From Gammaproteobacteria bacterium (GTDB lineage: Bacteria; Pseudomonadota; Gammaproteobacteria; Pseudomonadales; UBA3067), in the NCBI GenBank assembly GCA_019090565.1, contig JAHRVS010000365.1, forward strand, positions 1 to 9,192: a DNA stretch of 9,192 bases, written 5' to 3'. The translations under genes were made by a program, and so were the position numbers. Shown one piece after another: positions 6,033 through 9,192 of this stretch (position 1 is its first letter; each line of letters starts with the position of its first letter). Below the pieces are notes generated by a model that saw only the letters and a program-made list of their open reading frames with translations, was not told the origin of the DNA and made no database searches.

Positions 6033-6204
6033 CGTTAAGTGGTTACATTTGACGTAACTAAATATTTACTACCTATGTGCACACACTTTAATGAGAGTTT
6101 GGTACTTAATAGGCATTTTGAAATACTATTTGTCTGGCCGCTACCACGTTAAAATTAGTCTCAAAATATTTTTTTAACGCGTGTAATCGCTGCTTTTCGC
6201 AGGG

Positions 6205-7305
6205 TTAAAATTTCACTAGAACGCTTGCTTGAAGCGTGACTTTATCTTCATCATTTGATATGGCATTTTTAAAGCCATTTACGTTATCCCAGTTGCCAAA
6301 TCCAAGTTCTGTGGCGATAGAGTCGGTTGACTTGATTTGTTTCATGGAATAAAGGCGAATGTCTAAGAGGGTATTTTTGGCAAGTTTGTAATCGAGCTGA
6401 AATCGAACGCCACTAAAATTTGTAATGCCGAAGTCTCCTGGTGCCGTAAAATTATCCTGGCTGTAGCGACCATCTGCGGGCATTGAAAAGGCTTCAACAT
6501 AGTAATAATAAGCGCGTAGACCCACCTTGCGATTTACTTTATAGCGACCTTGTAAAACAAAGCCAAAGTGGTTGTCACTACTGTCTGAATTGTAGAGGTC
6601 AAAAGCAATTCTACCTGATCGGTAGCTGGCACGGCCAGATATGCCTAAAACTTCGGATGCCTGATAGCTTTCATCAATATTTAAGTGGGTTGCTGAAACC
6701 GACCCGGTTAGTTTGACGCCCTTTATTTTGGGCGTAATGTATGAAACCTGAGCATGAAAAAGGTCATCGTCATTTGCGTAACCACCTTCATTCAAAATAC
6801 CATGCGTAAAGGTGAATTTAGAAGATCCCTTTGACTTATCTCTAATTACATATGCGGCAGATATGCCATCAATGGATTGCTCCTGGTCCCAAAATTGTCT
6901 CGAATTACTGTCGTGGGGCATGCTCATTTTTCCAGCAGTGATGGCTAAGCCTGAGATTCCCTCAGGTGTATATTGAATCAAAGCTCGATCAAGCCCAAAC
7001 TCACTGTTTTTTTCAGGCGAGTCTGTATCTAGTAGCTGGTTTGAAGAAACGCCTTGGTCGGCGTTCGTTGAGAGGCGAACGTTTGCACCCCACTCTTTAT
7101 TGGGCTTGAACTTTAAACCCAGTCGCGCGCGAACTTCTGATTGCTCTCTTTCCTGGTCCCCTGTTGGGGCGCTGGTATCGCCTATCTCCATCCTTAGGCG
7201 CACGTCACCATACGCCTTCACTTTTCCTGACTCGTCAAGATTGATGCTAGCGACTGCTGGTCCCGCTATTAGTAGCGGCACAGCTAAAAGAATCAGTTTT
7301 TTCAT
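6205..7305 (-). CDS. Outer-membrane porin-like beta-barrel protein
   Basis: The 366-residue product starts with a clear Sec signal peptide (MKKLILLAVPLLIAGPAVA, cleavage likely after A19 in AVA-S). The mature part has alternating polar and hydrophobic strands rich in tyrosine and glycine, beginning with KVKAYGDVRLRMEIGD, and ends in VTLQASVLVKF; a C-terminal phenylalanine is the usual BAM recognition signal of outer-membrane barrels. Many strands end in aromatic residues, and no conserved cysteine is seen. The layout fits bacterial porins of about 14-18 strands that admit small solutes. The start resembles the 'putative porin' families with a GD(L/V)RLR strand, but I cannot name the exact family or solute. 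The ATG follows AAAAGGG at about 5 bases on the minus strand, a modest ribosome binding site. It has its own long upstream region, so it is probably transcribed alone. Confidence 0.85.
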   Translation of the reverse strand: MKKLILLAVPLLIAGPAVASINLDESGKVKAYGDVRLRMEIGDTSAPTGDQEREQSEVRARLGLKFKPNKEWGANVRLSTNADQGVSSNQLLDTDSPEKNSEFGLDRALIQYTPEGISGLAITAGKMSMPHDSNSRQFWDQEQSIDGISAAYVIRDKSKGSSKFTFTHGILNEGGYANDDDLFHAQVSYITPKIKGVKLTGSVSATHLNIDESYQASEVLGISGRASYRSGRIAFDLYNSDSSDNHFGFVLQGRYKVNRKVGLRAYYYYVEAFSMPADGRYSQDNFTAPGDFGITNFSGVRFQLDYKLAKNTLLDIRLYSMKQIKSTDSIATELGFGNWDNVNGFKNAISNDEDKVTLQASVLVKF

Positions 7306-7407
7306 AGGAACCCTTTTAAGTATCTATTTCAAATAGTAAGTCAACAGTATTAAAGGCTAGCAAAGGAATTATTTGCAAGATAGTAAAATACTCATGAAAT
7401 GTAGCCC

Positions 7408-7413
7408 ATTATA
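7408..7413 (-). promoter_or_regulatory. Candidate -10 box for the porin gene
   Basis: On the minus strand a perfect TATAAT lies 103 bases upstream of the porin ATG, giving a leader of about 95 bases. A TTGATT is present upstream but only 11 bases away, too close for a -35; the position at 17 bases reads ATAGAT. A regulated promoter is possible. Confidence 0.4.
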
Positions 7414-7469
7414 ATTCAAACGCAAATCAAATCTATGTTGTTATTTTAATTGAGTTCCTTCTTTATTTC

Positions 7470-7487
7470 CCCCTCACTTCTGAGGGG
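7470..7487. repeat. Compact GC hairpin upstream of the porin gene
   Basis: CCCCTCA (7470-7476) and TGAGGGG (7481-7487) form a perfect 7-pair stem with a four-base loop. Neither strand has a T-run afterwards, so it is not a good terminator. It lies about 57 bases upstream of the candidate porin -10 box and could be an operator or a structural element. Confidence 0.4.
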
Positions 7488-7865
7488 TTGAATACAAGTT
7501 GCATCAGTGGGGGGTTCCCTGAAAATAATCATTCGAAATATTCAACCCATGCTTGAGCGGGCGAATCTTGGTGTGCTCAGGCGCGCCATGACATTAATCA
7601 TACGACGTTAAATAACAGGGTTTAATTGAAGCTGTTTTTGTACGCTATCTCATCGGATTGCGAAGGCCAGCGAATCTCTCGGTAGATCGGCTAGATGAAA
7701 AGAGAGGGGGGTGGCAAGCGTAATAAGTATTTTTTCGTTTTGTAAATAATAAGAACAATTTTAGAGCACCCTTAAAAAATGATGATTTTCATGTGAGCGC
7801 AAGGAAACAGCGTACTGAGAGTTGCTGAGTATAAAGCGTATATGTGGATTCACGTACGGAGCGTT

Positions 7866-7946
7866 ATGTATGCAGGCTTACTGTATGTCTGTTTTATAGG
7901 AGCCTTAACCGGTGACGCAATTGCTGCGAGAAAAGTCCTCTCTTAG
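7866..7946 (+). CDS. Possible 26-residue hydrophobic peptide, weakly supported
   Basis: ATG at 7866 follows GGAG by only 4 bases, a short spacing. The peptide begins MYAGLLYVCFIGALTGDAIA, then ARKVLS, a hydrophobic stretch ending in A-I-A that looks like a signal peptide without a mature protein. It could be a small membrane peptide, a leader peptide for the synthetase transcript (the stop lies in a small hairpin), the broken start of a secreted protein, or chance. An in-frame ATG at 7842 would add eight residues but has no ribosome binding site. Confidence 0.2.
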   Translation: MYAGLLYVCFIGALTGDAIAARKVLS

Positions 7947-8015
7947 AGGTGCCCTTTAATCACAGAACCAATGCACACTTACAGCAGTGGTTTAACATCC
8001 AAGGAGAAAGGAAGA

Positions 8016-9192
8016 ATGCCAAATTTGATTGGTGATGCGCTTGCTAAGTGCGCTAAATACAACCCCACAGGAGAGTTTCTGGTCTATGGGGATAAGCGAG
8101 TGACCTGGCTTGACATGAATGAGCGCGTTAACCGCTTGGCTGCCGCACTTTCAGCGCAGGGTGTTAAAAAGGGGGACAACGTCGTATTAATGTTTCACAA
8201 TTGCCCTGAGTTTTTCGAAGCCAATTACGCCATTCAGAAGCTTGGTGCAGTGGCGGTTCCTATGAATTACCGTTTTGTACCGAGGGAAATCATTTACCAG
8301 GCGCAGCACTGTGAAGCGGTTGCTTTCATTTTTGAAGAAATCTGGTTGGATGCCGTACTTGAGGCGGCACCTGAATTGATTGGCGTTAAGACCTTTATCC
8401 ATAAGGGAGCGGCGCAGGAAAATATGCTTGATTACGAAGCCTTAATTGCCTCGTACCCGCCAGTGGAGCCCAGGGTTAATGTGTACGAGGATGAAACCTG
8501 TGTTATCTGTTATACAGGGGGAACGACCGGCACACCAAAGGGGGTGATGTTGACCTACAAGAACCATATTAGTCTCCTGCACACAATGATCGATGGCATT
8601 ATTCCTAGGTTGCACAATATCTCAATTCCCGAAGACGTGCGTAAACGAATAGGCCTGCCTAATTTTGTTTTCTCTGTATTGGAAAGCAGTGCTGTCAAGT
8701 GGGTACTTCAGCGCTCATTATTGCAAAATGGCATTATAAAGTTGGCTAAAAATATGATTGGTTCTAGCTTGGCCCTTCGATTATCTAAAAATCAGCAAAT
8801 CAAGCAAATGATGCCATCCTTTCCCATGTTTCATGATGCCGCCTATCAAAATGCAATTATGGCTCCGATTACAGGCAACATGACATTGATTATGCCCTCA
8901 AGCCCACATTTTGACCCCGAAGAAGTATGCATGTTGGTGCAAAGAGAAAAGCCAGCGCTACTTGGTAATGTTCCTACTGGATGGAAAAAGTTACTAAAAT
9001 ATAAGGATATTGGTAATTATGACCTTAGTTCGGTGGTAATCGCCGCAACGGGTGGTGGCGTTTGTCCTGCGGCGCTCAAACGTAAGATATTCGCTCGGTT
9101 TCCAGGCGTTATCATTGCCGATGGGTTTGGTCAAACTGAAATGGCACCCACGACATCCTTCAAAATTGACGTTAGCGCCGATTCGCTGAAAG
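8016..9192 (+). CDS. Acyl-CoA synthetase (ANL superfamily), cut off by the window end
   Basis: The first 392 residues are present with no stop; the gene runs past 9192. ANL enzymes activate a carboxylic acid with ATP to an acyl-adenylate and then usually transfer it to CoA, in the cytoplasm. Visible motifs are the N-terminal substrate-independent region (AIQKLGAVAVPMNYRFVPRE, 72-91), the P-loop YTGGTTGTPKGV (166-177), an aromatic-His segment PMFH (270-273) and the adenylate-binding DGFGQTEMAPT (369-379). The spacing between YTGG and PMFH is about 104 residues, whereas most family members have about 45-50, so roughly 55 residues are inserted at about 195-265, helical and basic in character. 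The C-terminal domain and its catalytic lysine lie outside the window. Start ATG has AAGGAG (8001-8006) 9 bases upstream. The substrate is unknown; fatty acid or aromatic acids are possible. It is divergent from the porin gene. Confidence 0.92.
   Translation, partial: MPNLIGDALAKCAKYNPTGEFLVYGDKRVTWLDMNERVNRLAAALSAQGVKKGDNVVLMFHNCPEFFEANYAIQKLGAVAVPMNYRFVPREIIYQAQHCEAVAFIFEEIWLDAVLEAAPELIGVKTFIHKGAAQENMLDYEALIASYPPVEPRVNVYEDETCVICYTGGTTGTPKGVMLTYKNHISLLHTMIDGIIPRLHNISIPEDVRKRIGLPNFVFSVLESSAVKWVLQRSLLQNGIIKLAKNMIGSSLALRLSKNQQIKQMMPSFPMFHDAAYQNAIMAPITGNMTLIMPSSPHFDPEEVCMLVQREKPALLGNVPTGWKKLLKYKDIGNYDLSSVVIAATGGGVCPAALKRKIFARFPGVIIADGFGQTEMAPTTSFKIDVSADSLK

Larger units (their letters stand above)
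7306..8015. other. Gene-poor region between divergent porin and acyl-CoA synthetase genes
   Basis: These 710 bases separate two divergent genes and contain no gene I can recognise. They hold the candidate porin -10 box and the GC hairpin described separately, an open frame of about 38 codons at 7492-7608 with no start signal or homology, and a short hydrophobic ORF at 7866-7946. CCTCT and AGAGG (7937-7949) form a small hairpin over the stop of that ORF. The synthetase ribosome binding site AAGGAG lies at 8001-8006. The size is larger than needed for two promoters, so a lost gene, an sRNA or a long regulatory leader is possible. Confidence 0.4.

Noticed and set aside
6147..6179. AT-rich inverted repeat CGTTAAAA/TTTTAACG considered as the porin terminator
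   Set aside because: The stem is almost all A-T, the loop is 17 bases, and no T-run follows it on the minus strand.
1..9192. CRISPR array, tRNA, rRNA, toxin-antitoxin, defence or phage genes
   Set aside because: No spaced direct repeats, cloverleaf-like segments or matching protein families were seen on either strand.

Overview
The window looks like ordinary chromosomal DNA from a gammaproteobacterium of moderate GC content. The evidence is the gene content (NudC-type NADH pyrophosphatase, SohB, a YbdG-type MscS channel, a phenylalanine-terminated porin) and protein sequences that resemble their Escherichia coli counterparts closely. From memory, nudC, a two-helix membrane protein, sohB and PaaI-like thioesterase genes also lie near each other in pseudomonads and marine relatives. 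A marine gammaproteobacterium (Cellvibrionales, Spongiibacteraceae or similar) is a guess; no rRNA or marker gene is present to settle it.

Layout. Positions 1-65 hold the 5' end of a minus-strand hot-dog thioesterase, divergent from nudC (206-1069, TTG start). A conserved two-helix membrane protein follows (1234-1893), then a 316-base gap, sohB (2210-3250, GTG start) and a PaaI-type thioesterase (3450-3911) whose start overlaps an eight-codon mini-ORF. From 3912 to 4682 there is no intact gene, but 4249-4455 encodes a short C-terminal remnant of an RND/MMPL-type exporter. On the minus strand are a YbdG-like mechanosensitive channel gene (4683-5894) and a porin gene (6205-7305), separated by a large stem-loop (5975-6032). 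A further 710-base gene-poor stretch leads to an acyl-CoA synthetase gene (8016 to the window end, cut off), which carries an unusual insertion between two core motifs.

How the parts relate. nudC and the two-helix gene, and then sohB and the thioesterase gene, are co-directional but spaced by 160-320 bases, so they may not form one tight operon. The channel and porin both belong to the cell envelope. Two thioesterases and an acyl-CoA synthetase point to acyl-CoA metabolism, without showing a dedicated pathway. I see no CRISPR array, tRNA, rRNA, integrase, intact insertion sequence, toxin-antitoxin pair or defence system, and nothing that convincingly amounts to an undescribed system. The most useful oddities are the exporter remnant, the mini-ORF start of the thioesterase, the insertion in the synthetase and the stem-loop between porin and channel genes.
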